From Nitrosomonas sp. Nm132 (GTDB lineage: Bacteria > Pseudomonadota > Gammaproteobacteria > Burkholderiales > Nitrosomonadaceae): DNA of 43,049 nt. The notes beneath the pieces are model-generated. The model worked only from the letters and a program-made list of their open reading frames with translations, was not told where the DNA came from and made no database searches. Below, one piece after another: positions 1-8,649 of the stretch. Every line of letters starts with the position of its first letter. Position 1 is the stretch's first letter. A program made the position numbers and the translations under genes. Location of the stretch: assembly GCF_900100485.1 (NCBI RefSeq), contig NZ_FNDH01000022.1, positions 1 to 43,049 on the forward strand, written 5' to 3'.

Positions 1-137
1 ACAGCCATGACGCCTTGCTCATCCAAATATCCCAAAATAATTCGTGCCCGAAACACCGCTTTGTAGGGCTCCGTTTGGCTATTCGCCCGCCGCTCTAATG
101 TTTTCCGCGTCTGTTCATCGCAATTTAATAGCTGCAT
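1..137 (-). pseudogene. IS630-like transposase, N-terminal part cut by window edge
   Basis: A minus-strand frame starts with ATG at 137, preceded by a strong ribosome binding site (AGGGAGGAAGG), and stays open to base 1. The 45 visible residues begin MQLLNCDEQTRKTLERRA and continue with a helix rich in Arg/Ala that includes VFRARIILGYLDEQG. This pattern is typical of the N-terminal helix-turn-helix region of IS630-family transposases. The DDE catalytic domain would lie beyond the edge, so I cannot tell whether the gene is intact. It differs from the IS630 remnant at 1753-2867 and so is probably a different element. Confidence 0.5.
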
Positions 138-199
138 ATCCTTCCTCCCTGGAAGATAGCATGCACCTTATCGCTTAATAATGCAATTAAGCACTAGTT

Positions 200-1605
200 T
201 CAGTTCTGGCTGCAAACCCGCGCCAACGTTGAGTTTTCGTCCCGGACCGTTTTCGCCTTCGCCAGTGCAAACCGCAAACCTTGTTTCCGGATCAGAGGCT
301 GTGAAAAGCACCACCTGGGCACTGGTTGCAACTGGTCGGTAGCGGATAAAATAAGCAGAACGAACGATTCATCTTTTTTATTCCTGCTATGACGACTCCA
401 TCCATCCCTGATTTGTTTCCTGAAGACCTCGACATGACTCGTAACCCGGGTTTTATCAGAATGTCCCATTTGGGCAAAAGCGGGTTGCGCTCCAAATCTG
501 GCTTCGATCTCCCGCATGGCTTTCTTGGATAGAGAAACGCCTTTCTGGTAGAGCCTACGGCTCAATTTTACCATCGGGTGGATACCTTTCCAGGTCATGC
601 TTTTCGCCCATTCCAGCATGGTTGCGGTATCCACCAGTTGGGCACCATTCCAATGCTGTTCCAAAATTCCCCAGCACCGTTCGATGGGATTATACTTGCT
701 GTGGTATGGCGGGTAGTACAGCAGTTGGATGATTTTGCCGGTAGCATCGGCGAACTCCACCATGCGCTTGAGAAACTGGGTACGCACACCGCTGCTTTCC
801 GGGCCATTGTCTACTTTGAGTTGGATGTGTGTTATCACGGCCTGCTTTTCCTTGGGGATGGCCTGTCACCAGTCCTCCAAGCCATCCACGATGAAGTCAC
901 TGGTCTTGAAGGAGCTTCCAAACGTCAGATGCAACTGCCCACTATCCTCTTCCACGATCCCAAACGGAACCTGCTTTTCCTCGCAGCCCATATCGTGATC
1001 GGCGGCTTGGGTGTCACCGCAGGTTTTCCCGCCCCGTGAGTATTCCCCGATCTTCACAGTGGCCTTGCAGTCGATGCTCAGGCGCATGACCTGCCCAACT
1101 TCCAAACACGCAGGGTCTGCTAGGGGGTTTCCGTCCTTGTCTGCGATATTGGCAAAGATGGCATCCGTTTTCGGGAGTTTCTTTGGAGTTTGGCCTTGAC
1201 CACCTTGCGTAGGCGGTAACCATTCCGGTTCAGCACCTCCGCCATCGTGCTGGGCGATGGTAGGTCATCCTCCGGAAAACCTTGGGCGCGTAACCGATCC
1301 AACACCGCCGCCACGGTCAGCCGGGTATACGATAGCGCCGTACGGAAGGTCGGGTCTTGCTGACAGTGCGATTCCGCCAATGCCCATAGGGCCTGCGCCA
1401 CGTCTGGGTGCTTCTCCTCCCAGAGGCGGTTTCCGCAGTATGCTGCTTGCGCCCCCAGGCAAATCACGCCCGTGCGCTGTTCATTCAGCCCGAGTTCGAT
1501 CGTGTCGCGGTTCCAGCCAAACACCCGCTCCGCCTGGCGGGGATTGCCCCGGCAATATTTCAACGTCATCGCCGCCTGAAAGGACCGGCGTTCCGGTCCG
1601 AGCAT
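200..1605 (-). pseudogene. ISAzo13-type (DDE) transposase, frameshifted and interrupted
   Basis: The reading starts at ATG 1605 (MLGPERRSFQAAMTLKYC) with a stop codon immediately upstream. It keeps frame to about 1185, where a one-base shift around 1180-1195 moves the match to another frame. The downstream part then reads continuously (KTDAIFANIADKDGNP, IDCKATVKIGEYSRGG) to an in-frame TGA at 868-866, where the expected residue is Trp (EDW-stop-QAIP). It resumes in the same frame to the stop at 200. Candidate catalytic residues survive: Asp in IDCKATVKIG, Asp in VDNGPESSG and Glu in NPIERCWGIL. The overall pattern is that of ISAzo13-like transposases; the family assignment is from memory of these motifs. 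Only two lesions are seen, suggesting recent inactivation or sequencing error. Confidence 0.75.
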
Positions 1606-1752
1606 TTTCGAACTTGCTAGTACTCAGTCATTCGATTTGGGAGGTGCTCAGGGGCGCAACAGTCGGGGTAGAGGCAGACAGCATGATCAGGCTCAGTGGT
1701 TAAACAAGTGGAAGCCCAATTCTACCTCAATGGGAATAACCTTTCTCGGAAA

Positions 1753-2867
1753 TCACCTAATCTCGTCAATGCCCTTCAGAATTCGTGCCTTTAGTTCATC
1801 AATGGAGCTTACGCGGATGTGGCGCAGAAAGGTTCTGGCCACCTTCGAGAAGGCGCACTCGATCAGGTTGAGCCAAGAGCCATGCTTGGGGGTATGGACA
1901 TACTTGAAGCGCCCTGGCCGAGTTGCAAGATAGGCCATGGTCTCTTTCGAGATGCGTGCCGAATGATTGTCCAGTACCACGCGGATGATCGCCGTGGGCG
2001 GGTAGTGTTCATCGAGTTGCTTGAGCAACGCGATGAACTCCGCGCTACGATGACGGTTTTCCACATTGGCAAAGATATGCCCCGAATGCAGATCAATTCC
2101 GGCCAGTATCGACACAGTGCCATGTCGAATATATTCATAGTCGCGCCCAACGGCTGAATGTTTTCCGGGAATGGGTGGCAGGTCGAATGTGGTTAGTCCG
2201 ATGGCTTGAACACCAGGTTTTTCATCGACGCGGACGGTATAGATGGGTTCAGGCTGTCCGTCATGAACCGCGCCTTCGCGATAGATCGAAACGTCCTGGT
2301 AAACCAGCAGGACTTCCTGCATCTTGTGGTCAAAATCCGGATCCCGTTTTTCCAGGTAGTAGCGAATCTTGTGGGGCTTGATTTCGTTCTCATCGAGAAT
2401 GCGCCAGACGGTGCTCTTGCCTGCGCGCTAGATGGGGAAAGACCGCCGCCTCAGTGCACTCAGATACAAAGCGCGCTAAGCCGGAGATTGTCCACAGTTC
2501 CGCCGCCAAGCCATAATCTTTTGGCTTAGTGGCAGGTGATGCTCGCTACCCAGGCGCGGGCTTCATCGCTAATCTCAGGTTTGTGCGGGCGGTGATAGGT
2601 ATCCTTCAATCCCCTCTGCACACCTGCCGCCAGCGCCTTGTCGATACATCGGTAGATCGCCGGGCGACCGACCCCAATTTGCCGTTGCAGGCCAGTAATA
2701 GAGATACCATCAGCATAGTCGATCAGTATCTTGGCGCGTTCAATCTCGCGCGCCGGTGCTGTTCTTGATCTGGATAGCTCCTTCAGCATCTTCTTTTGAT
2801 CCTCCATCAACACCAGCGCTGCACGTTTCGTTTTCCCCGCCATGGTCACCTCCGTCAAGAGTTGCAT
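1753..2867 (-). pseudogene. IS630-family transposase, two single-base frameshifts
   Basis: The N-terminal helix-turn-helix part runs from ATG 2867 (alternative ATG at 2843, MAGKTKRAALVL) through GISITGLQRQIGVGRPAIYR. It stops at 2526 because an extra base near 2523-2531 creates TAA. The next frame continues the match (KPKDYGLAAELWTISGLARF) to about 2425, where a second one-base shift is needed. The last frame gives the DDE domain (GKSTVWRILDENEIKPH, VDEKPGVQAIG, VLDNHSARIS, WLNLIECAF) to the stop at 1753. The Asp, Asp and Glu catalytic residues are all present, with 36 residues between the second Asp and the Glu, as expected for IS630/Tc1-mariner enzymes. Some IS630 relatives use programmed frameshifting, but two shifts make decay more likely. 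Confidence 0.8.
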
Positions 2868-3052
2868 GATGTATAAGAACCATGGTTATTATAAGTCAAT
2901 CCGTAATGCTAATGCTGAAACGAACTGCTAGTGAAAAAAGTGCGATAATCGCCTTAAGATAACCAAGGCTCATTGCACATGATGGATTCACTTCTCAGCG
3001 CATCCTTATCCATCGATAATTCTCAAAATGAGTGTGTTAAAGGGAGTGACAA

Positions 3053-4189
3053 ATGAAAGGGATTTTGAAACTTGCCTTTAAGCTTCTCGTAAACGACAAA
3101 GGTAAATATGCCGCTTTATTGGTGGGAATTACCTTTGCTGTATTTCTCATGGTCCAGATGACATCCATTTTCTCGGGCATTCTTACCAAAGCTTCATCGA
3201 CGGTCATTAACCTGGGGGCTCAAGTCTGGGTGATGGATCCGTCGGTGACTAACGTCGCTAGCAGCATTCCTTTGCCAAGCTACGTGCTGGATGCTGTTCG
3301 CAGCATCGATGGTGTCAAATACGCTGTCCCATTGTATTCCGGAGGTGCGTTAGTCAAGCTTGAAAGTGGAGTATTTCAATTCGTCACTGTGTTAGGACTG
3401 GATGATAACAGTCTGCTCGGCCGCCCCGAACTTATCGAGGGCAAGATCGAGGATATCTATGCTGAGAATGCCTTTATCGCCGTTCAGGATACAGAAATTT
3501 CTAAATTGGGAAATCCCCGTCTCGGCACAGAATTTGAGATTAACGATCATCGCGGCGTTATCGTGGGACTAGCCAGGGTGTCAGTGAGCGGATTGTTCGG
3601 AGTTCCCACTCTTTATACCACTTACAGTAAAGCGATTCAGTACATCCCATCAACACGATTCACGGTTGCTTATATTCTCGTTGAGCCGAAAAGTCATGAC
3701 GCCATTGCCTATATTCAGGATCAAGTCAGACTGCTGGGTTATGAGGCGCTCACCAAACAGGAATTCATGCAAAAAATTGCCGATTACTATAAATATCAAA
3801 CCGGACTGGGAACCAATATTCTGATCATGACAGCCGTAAGTTTCCTGGTTGGCCTATCCATCTCAGGACAAACGTTCTATACCTTCATACTGGAGAATCT
3901 GGAAAAATTTGGTGCCTTGAAAGCAATTGGCGCCAAGGGAAATGAACTCGTTTATATGATTCTTTTTCAGGCGACCTTTTCGGCGCTAATTGGCTATGGA
4001 TTAGGAGTGGGTCTTTGCGCTTTTGTCATCACGCTCGCAAAGCTCAGAATTCCAGAATACTCTGCTAATATCACTTTTACTACCCTGACTTTTGCTTTAG
4101 TTATGGTGCTGATTATCGCGGGAATCTCGAGTTATATTGGCATACGAAAGGTGCTGAAGATTGAACCCTTCGACATCTTCCGTAGCTAA
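3053..4189 (+). CDS. ABC transporter permease, FtsX/DevC type
   Basis: A 378-residue inner-membrane permease. There is one membrane segment near residues 19-41 (ALLVGITFAVFLMVQMTSIF), a large periplasmic domain of about 210 residues, then three segments around 255-275, 298-325 and 342-365. This is the FtsX/MacB topology, with DevC the closest type because the ATPase is a separate protein. The C-terminus ends in the family-typical region (GIRKVLKIEPFDIFRS). The start is supported by the ribosome binding site GGGAGTGAC just before ATG. It is the first gene of a four-gene operon with an ATPase, an adaptor and an outer membrane factor, so it should power or gate export through an envelope-spanning conduit. 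DevC and MacB relatives export glycolipids, macrolides, peptides or lipoproteins; the substrate here cannot be read from the sequence. Confidence 0.85.
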   Translation: MKGILKLAFKLLVNDKGKYAALLVGITFAVFLMVQMTSIFSGILTKASSTVINLGAQVWVMDPSVTNVASSIPLPSYVLDAVRSIDGVKYAVPLYSGGALVKLESGVFQFVTVLGLDDNSLLGRPELIEGKIEDIYAENAFIAVQDTEISKLGNPRLGTEFEINDHRGVIVGLARVSVSGLFGVPTLYTTYSKAIQYIPSTRFTVAYILVEPKSHDAIAYIQDQVRLLGYEALTKQEFMQKIADYYKYQTGLGTNILIMTAVSFLVGLSISGQTFYTFILENLEKFGALKAIGAKGNELVYMILFQATFSALIGYGLGVGLCAFVITLAKLRIPEYSANITFTTLTFALVMVLIIAGISSYIGIRKVLKIEPFDIFRS

Positions 4190-4224
4190 TTCAAACTGAC
4201 TGCGACCTCTTTTATATTTATGCT

Positions 4225-4920
4225 GTGAAACCTGCAATTTCAGTCAATGAACTAACCAAGTGGTTTGGTGAAGGCAATCTCAAAACCTTTGCGGTAAGAG
4301 AGGTTAGTTTTGAAGCTTATTTTGGTGAAATATTATTTATTGTTGGTCCATCAGGAAGTGGAAAAACGACATTATTGAGCATGATTTCGGGTGTTCTGCG
4401 TCCAAGCTCTGGAACTGTGGCAATAGATAATGTCAATATCTGGCAATTGGGATCTGATCAGATTGCTGAATTTCGGTTAAACAAAGTGGGTTTTGTTTTT
4501 CAGGATTATCATCTTTTCCCACGCCTGACGACGGTCGAGAATGTCGCTATCCCTCTGATTCTGAGGAAGCAAAGCTGGGATGAAGCTATCAGCGAAGCAG
4601 CACACTATCTGGAAATTGTTGGGCTCAAGAATAAGGCAGAGCTCCCACCGATGAAGTTAAGTGGTGGCGAGCAGCAGCGCGTTGCCCTGGCCAGAGCCTT
4701 GGTAAGCCAACCGGATTTAATGATCTTTGATGAACCCACCGCGTCGCTGGATGGCGAGACCGGACGGCGTATCATGGATTTTGTAAAAAATAACATCCTC
4801 AGCGACCAGCGCTGTATTTTGATTGTCACTCATGATAGCCGGATTCTCGATTATGCCGACAGAATCATGAAAATGGAGGATGGCAGGATTATTGGTTTTG
4901 AGAACGGGAGGAATAATTGA
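4225..4920 (+). CDS. ABC transporter ATP-binding protein (LolD/DevA/MacB-N type)
   Basis: A 231-residue cytoplasmic ATPase with every nucleotide-binding motif: Walker A GPSGSGKTT at residues 41-49, Q-loop FQDYHLF near 92-98, signature LSGGE at 145-149, Walker B LMIFDE at 165-170 and the H-loop His at 203. The start is GTG at 4225; an ATG five bases upstream is out of frame. It lies 35 bases after the permease gene, and its TGA overlaps the TTG start of the adaptor gene. This subfamily drives FtsX-type permeases by a mechanotransmission cycle rather than by transporting substrate through its own pore. The partner is almost certainly the product of 3053-4189. Confidence 0.93.
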   Translation: MKPAISVNELTKWFGEGNLKTFAVREVSFEAYFGEILFIVGPSGSGKTTLLSMISGVLRPSSGTVAIDNVNIWQLGSDQIAEFRLNKVGFVFQDYHLFPRLTTVENVAIPLILRKQSWDEAISEAAHYLEIVGLKNKAELPPMKLSGGEQQRVALARALVSQPDLMIFDEPTASLDGETGRRIMDFVKNNILSDQRCILIVTHDSRILDYADRIMKMEDGRIIGFENGRNN

Positions 4921-6005
4921 GAAACCAGATCATTATCGCCATTGCCATAGGCGGCATGATTGTTGGTTTAGTAAGCGCCTATTTGTTCAGTCAGCGAAAG
5001 GTGCCGCCGCCACCTGTTTTCAATCCTGCATCCAATCCCTATGCCAAAGGGATCTACTCGACGGGTATTATCGAAAGCTACCAGCCCACTGGAGAGAATA
5101 TCAATCTTTATCCTGAAGTCGCTGGCGTCATCACTCAAATTCTGGTGACCGAAGGACAAACGGTCAAGCAGGGAGAACCTTTGCTTCAGATGGATGATTC
5201 CATTCAGCACGCAACGGTAGACCAGCAACGTGCGCAGTCCGAAGCAGCGCATGCGCTGCTGGAACAACTGAAGGCCCAACCGAGGAAAGAAGTTTTGGAT
5301 ATTTCTAAAGCACAACTGGATTTTGCGAGAGCAAATCTGAAAACTGCCGAAACCCAATTGGAAAAGCTGCAACACGCCTATGACATGGATACCAAATCGG
5401 TCAGCAAGGATAGTCTGGATAATGCAATCAATGCTGCCAAGGTCGCCCGGGCCAGCCTTGAGATTGCTCAGAGGAACTACAATCTGACCAAGGCAGGAGC
5501 CTGGAGTTACGATATCCAAAGCCAGGAACGACAATACATCGCTTTATCCAAAGCTTATCAAGCAGGCAACGCCTTGCTGGCAAAATATACTATCCGCACA
5601 CCGGTCGATGGCGTCATACTGTCAATAAGAGCTGCAGTGGGTAGTTATATCTCGCCTCAGGGTATCTATAGCACGTACACAGAAAATTTCAAACCCGTCA
5701 TGGTGATGGGAAATTCAGAAAACAACCTGGCTGTGAGGTGCTATGTCGATGAGATTCTAATTCACCGGCTGCCTGATGTTTCTAAAATGAATGCGCAAAT
5801 GTCGATTCGCGGTACCAACATTCGCATCCCTCTGGAATTCATTCGTTTGCAGCCCTATGTTTCGCCCAAGATCCAATTATCGAATCAACGAACAGAGCGA
5901 GTGGATGTCAGGGTATTGCCGGTACTTTTTCAGTTTGAAAAACCAAAGAATATTCAGCTATACCCAGGCCAGCTAGTAGATGTTTATATCGAAGAGAACG
6001 AATAG
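4917..6005 (+). CDS. HlyD/DevB-type membrane fusion (periplasmic adaptor) protein
   Basis: A 362-residue adaptor. A single N-terminal membrane anchor covers about residues 4-24 (IIIAIAIGGMIVGLVSAYLF). The first half of a lipoyl-like domain follows at about 65-94, a long coiled-coil hairpin rich in Ala, Gln, Glu and Lys at roughly 100-220, the second lipoyl half at about 223-245 (IRTPVDGVILSIRAAVG) and a beta-barrel region at the C-terminus. The start is TTG at 4917, inside the stop of the ATPase gene (TTGA overlap), with a good ribosome binding site (GGGAGGAAT); no ATG fits the required anchor. The protein would bridge the permease and the outer membrane factor encoded downstream. The overlap suggests translational coupling and fixed stoichiometry. 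Confidence 0.9.
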   Translation: MRNQIIIAIAIGGMIVGLVSAYLFSQRKVPPPPVFNPASNPYAKGIYSTGIIESYQPTGENINLYPEVAGVITQILVTEGQTVKQGEPLLQMDDSIQHATVDQQRAQSEAAHALLEQLKAQPRKEVLDISKAQLDFARANLKTAETQLEKLQHAYDMDTKSVSKDSLDNAINAAKVARASLEIAQRNYNLTKAGAWSYDIQSQERQYIALSKAYQAGNALLAKYTIRTPVDGVILSIRAAVGSYISPQGIYSTYTENFKPVMVMGNSENNLAVRCYVDEILIHRLPDVSKMNAQMSIRGTNIRIPLEFIRLQPYVSPKIQLSNQRTERVDVRVLPVLFQFEKPKNIQLYPGQLVDVYIEENE

Positions 6006-7494
6006 CGAAGATCTGCAGCAGTTTTCTCATATTAAGGAAAGAATTCTGCTGGCCGGACTCTGGTTAGTCTGGTTACTGACATCAACCGGCTGTGCGGTTG
6101 GACCTGACTTTGTTCGCCCCTCCCCCCCCGAAACTGATCGCTACCTGCCTGGCAAGCAACTGCAGAAGACCGCTCCAGTTGATGGTCAGACACAATATTT
6201 TGAGCAAGGCGCTGAGATCGCAGCCGATTGGTGGCAGTTATTCCAATCCCCCCAGCTAGATGCGCTTGTGAAGGAAGCCATCGCCAACAACTCAACCCTG
6301 CAGGCGGCACAGGCCGGTCTGGAGCAAAGCCAGGAGAACTTGCGGGCAGGCTACGGCGTTTTCTATCCTCAGATTGACCTTGCAGGAGGGGCAAGTCGCC
6401 AGAAGTTCTCAGCTGCTCGCTTCGGGAGTCCTACCAGCAGCATTTTCAACCTTTTCACATTATCCGCCACAGTCAGTTATGCGCTGGACGTGTTTGGAAT
6501 CCAGCGGCGTACGGTGGAGAGTCTCAGCGCCAGAAGAGATATTCAACGCTATACGGTGCTGGCCACCTATTTGACTTTGATTGGCAATATAGTGAATACC
6601 GTGATTGCCCGGGCAGCATACGAAGCTCAGATTCAAGCGACTCAACAAATGATTGATTCGCAGCAAGAGCAAATTAAGCTTAGCGAATTGCAGACGCAAG
6701 CAGGCATTGTTGCATACACCAGTCTAGTCAATCTGAGAGCTCAACTTGAAGCACTGGAAGCTTCGCTCCCATTGCTTGAGCAAAAGCGCAGCCAAGCCGA
6801 ACACCTGCTTGTCACATTGATTGGTCACGCTCCTGGGGAGCATGCATTACCCAAGATTGATTTAGCTGATCTCTCGTTACCAACCAGTCTGCCCGTAACG
6901 CTGCCTTCCAGCCTGGTGCGCCAGCGCCCTGATATTTTGCTGGCAGAAGCACAGCTGCATGAAAACAGCGCTTATATCGGCGTTGCTACCGCCGCAATGT
7001 TTCCCAGTTTTACCCTGAGTGGCGTCTATGGTCAAAATAACCGCAATTTCCTGGATCTTTTTCTGAGTAACGGTAATTTCTGGAGTATCGGTACCAACTT
7101 CGTTGCGCCGTTATTTCATGGCGGGACATTGTGGTTACAGCGCAAGGCAGCAATCGATGCCTATCAACAATCCCTGGCATATTATCGTCAAACCACCCTC
7201 GACGCCTTGACACAGGTGGCTGATGTCTTGCTTGCACTGCAGCATGGCGCTGAGGCATTACAACATCAATCGCAAGAGCTCGATTTGGCGCAAGAAAGGA
7301 TGCAGTTGGTGCAGACAAATTATCAGGCGGGTCTGGTTAATTACCAGCAAGTTTTGATTGCCGAGAATCAGTATTATCAGAGCAGGATAAATTATCTGCA
7401 AACATTGGCTCAGCGCTTTCAGGATACCGCCGCCTTATTTGTGGCACTGGGTGGCGGCTGGTGGAATAGGGAAGGAAAAGAACTGTCATCATGA
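5980..7494 (+). CDS. Outer membrane efflux lipoprotein, NodT/OprM (TolC) family
   Basis: A 504-residue outer membrane factor. A signal peptide at about residues 21-37 ends in a lipobox (LTSTGC), making Cys38 the likely lipidated residue, followed by the family-typical AVGPDFVRP. Two OEP repeats follow at about 75-270 and 290-490, with recognisable pieces such as RRDIQRYTVLATYLTLIG, SSLVRQRPDILLAEAQLHE and QVLIAENQYYQSRINYLQT. The chosen ATG overlaps the end of the adaptor gene by 26 bases; the signal peptide would also work from a start a little further in. It should form the trimeric exit duct of the exporter encoded by the three upstream genes. Confidence 0.92.
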   Translation: MFISKRTNSEDLQQFSHIKERILLAGLWLVWLLTSTGCAVGPDFVRPSPPETDRYLPGKQLQKTAPVDGQTQYFEQGAEIAADWWQLFQSPQLDALVKEAIANNSTLQAAQAGLEQSQENLRAGYGVFYPQIDLAGGASRQKFSAARFGSPTSSIFNLFTLSATVSYALDVFGIQRRTVESLSARRDIQRYTVLATYLTLIGNIVNTVIARAAYEAQIQATQQMIDSQQEQIKLSELQTQAGIVAYTSLVNLRAQLEALEASLPLLEQKRSQAEHLLVTLIGHAPGEHALPKIDLADLSLPTSLPVTLPSSLVRQRPDILLAEAQLHENSAYIGVATAAMFPSFTLSGVYGQNNRNFLDLFLSNGNFWSIGTNFVAPLFHGGTLWLQRKAAIDAYQQSLAYYRQTTLDALTQVADVLLALQHGAEALQHQSQELDLAQERMQLVQTNYQAGLVNYQQVLIAENQYYQSRINYLQTLAQRFQDTAALFVALGGGWWNREGKELSS

Positions 7495-7587
7495 GGCAGC
7501 GAAGGGTTATTCAATGTCGAGTTACCACCAGAAACCGATAAAGTAAAAACAGGGCACTGATTCATTTTTTCTCTGCGTCGAATCAAT

Positions 7588-8631
7588 TCAGTTGGATATC
7601 TTCCAGGAAACGCGCTCACCTGCCCGTAGCGGAATCAGGGATTCTTCCCCAAACTTCAGTTGCTCTGGCATTGTCCAGCTTTCCTTTTTCAATGTAATAC
7701 GATCGGTGTTACGCGGTAGTCGATAAAAATCCGCGCCATGGAAACTGGCGAATGCTTCCAGCTTATCCAGGGTGCCTGCTTGTTCAAAAACCTCTGCATA
7801 CAATTCAATCGCCGCATGAGCAGTGTAAATTCCGGCACAGCCACAAGCGCTTTCTTTACCCGACACTGGGTGCGGCGCGCTATCGGTTCCGAGAAAAAAT
7901 TTGGGATGGCCGCTGGTCGCGGCCCCAATCAGGGACAGGCGATGGGTTTCCCGCTTGAGAACGGGTAAACAGTAATGGTGGGGCCGGATACCGCCTGAAA
8001 ACAGGGCATTGCGATTGAGCAGTAAATGATGAACGGTGATAGTGGCTGCGACGTTTTCTGAGGCTGCACGCACAAATTCGACGGCTTCGCACGTCGTGAT
8101 ATGCTCGAATACGATGCGTAACCCGGGGAAGCGCTGCGTCAGCGGCAGCAGCACGCGGCTGATAAAGATCTTTTCCCGATCGAATACATCGATATCAGGA
8201 TCAGTTACCTCGCCATGCACCAGCAATGGCATGCCAATCTGTTCCATCATGCCTAACGTAGCAAAGCATCTGGCAATGTCCGTCACCCCGGCATCGGAGT
8301 TAGTCGTGGCACCAGCAGGATAGAGTTTAACTGCATGCACAACGCCACTCTCTTTGGCCCGCTTGATTTCAGCAGGCGACGTATTGTCAGTCAGGTAGAG
8401 CGTCATGAGCGGTTCGAAATATCCCTGTAGAGGAGCCGGCGCAGCCGCGAGAATACGGGCACGATAGGCTACTGCCATATCAACGGTGACAATCGGCGGC
8501 CTGAGATTAGGCATGATAATCGCTCGGGCAAACCGTCTAGCGGTATCAGGCAACACATCCTGCATCTGTTTGCCATCACGCAGATGCAGGTGCCAATCAT
8601 CGGGGCGAGTAAGTGTTAGGGTTGTTTGCAT
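7588..8631 (-). CDS. pyrC: Dihydroorotase, class II (PyrC)
   Basis: A 347-residue enzyme of pyrimidine synthesis that interconverts carbamoyl aspartate and dihydroorotate in the cytoplasm. The metal-binding and catalytic residues fall where they do in E. coli PyrC (348 residues), within two positions: His14 and His16 (WHLHLRDG), Lys102 (the carboxylated lysine, in [15 protein letters not shown]), His139 (LVHGEVTD), His177 (FEHITT) and Asp250 (LGTDSAPHP). It is full length. It lies 18 bases downstream of rsmI on the same strand and is probably co-transcribed. The gene ends tail to tail with the exporter operon. Confidence 0.97.
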   Translation of the reverse strand: MQTTLTLTRPDDWHLHLRDGKQMQDVLPDTARRFARAIIMPNLRPPIVTVDMAVAYRARILAAAPAPLQGYFEPLMTLYLTDNTSPAEIKRAKESGVVHAVKLYPAGATTNSDAGVTDIARCFATLGMMEQIGMPLLVHGEVTDPDIDVFDREKIFISRVLLPLTQRFPGLRIVFEHITTCEAVEFVRAASENVAATITVHHLLLNRNALFSGGIRPHHYCLPVLKRETHRLSLIGAATSGHPKFFLGTDSAPHPVSGKESACGCAGIYTAHAAIELYAEVFEQAGTLDKLEAFASFHGADFYRLPRNTDRITLKKESWTMPEQLKFGEESLIPLRAGERVSWKISN

Positions 8632-8649
8632 GTTAATTGTCTTAAATCT

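Larger units (their letters stand above)
1..2870. mobile_element. Cluster of decayed insertion sequences
   Basis: Three transposase remnants lie head to tail on the minus strand with no intact cellular gene between them: an edge-truncated IS630-like start (1-137), an ISAzo13-type transposase (about 200-1605) and an IS630-type transposase (1753-2867). The two longer ones are inactivated by frameshifts or stops. The gaps (138-199 and 1606-1752) hold no open frame I can assign. I could not define terminal inverted repeats or target duplications by eye, so outer limits are approximate. The first intact chromosomal gene to the right starts at 3053. Confidence 0.75.

Noticed and set aside
173..192. 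Hairpin GCTTAAT-loop-ATTAAGC just beyond the ISAzo13 transposase stop
   Set aside because: Only seven base pairs and no T-run follows, so neither a terminator nor an IS end can be claimed.
578..1039. Plus-strand open frame of 153 codons
   Set aside because: It lies opposite the ISAzo13 transposase, whose minus-strand frames carry recognisable catalytic motifs; the plus-strand protein is not recognisable.
191..1628. Possible short terminal repeats of the ISAzo13 element sharing ACTAG near 193 and 1617
   Set aside because: The shared core is only about five to seven bases, too short to call inverted repeats by eye.
1257..1703. Plus-strand open frame of 148 codons, Pro/Ser-rich
   Set aside because: Antisense to the N-terminal part of the ISAzo13 transposase; composition is typical of a shadow frame in GC-rich DNA.
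1733..2890. Possible terminal repeats of the IS630 element sharing AATAACC
   Set aside because: Only seven bases match and no flanking TA duplication is clear.
4968..5534. Minus-strand open frame of 188 codons
   Set aside because: Antisense to the adaptor gene, whose anchor, coiled coil and lipoyl halves are all in the plus-strand frame.
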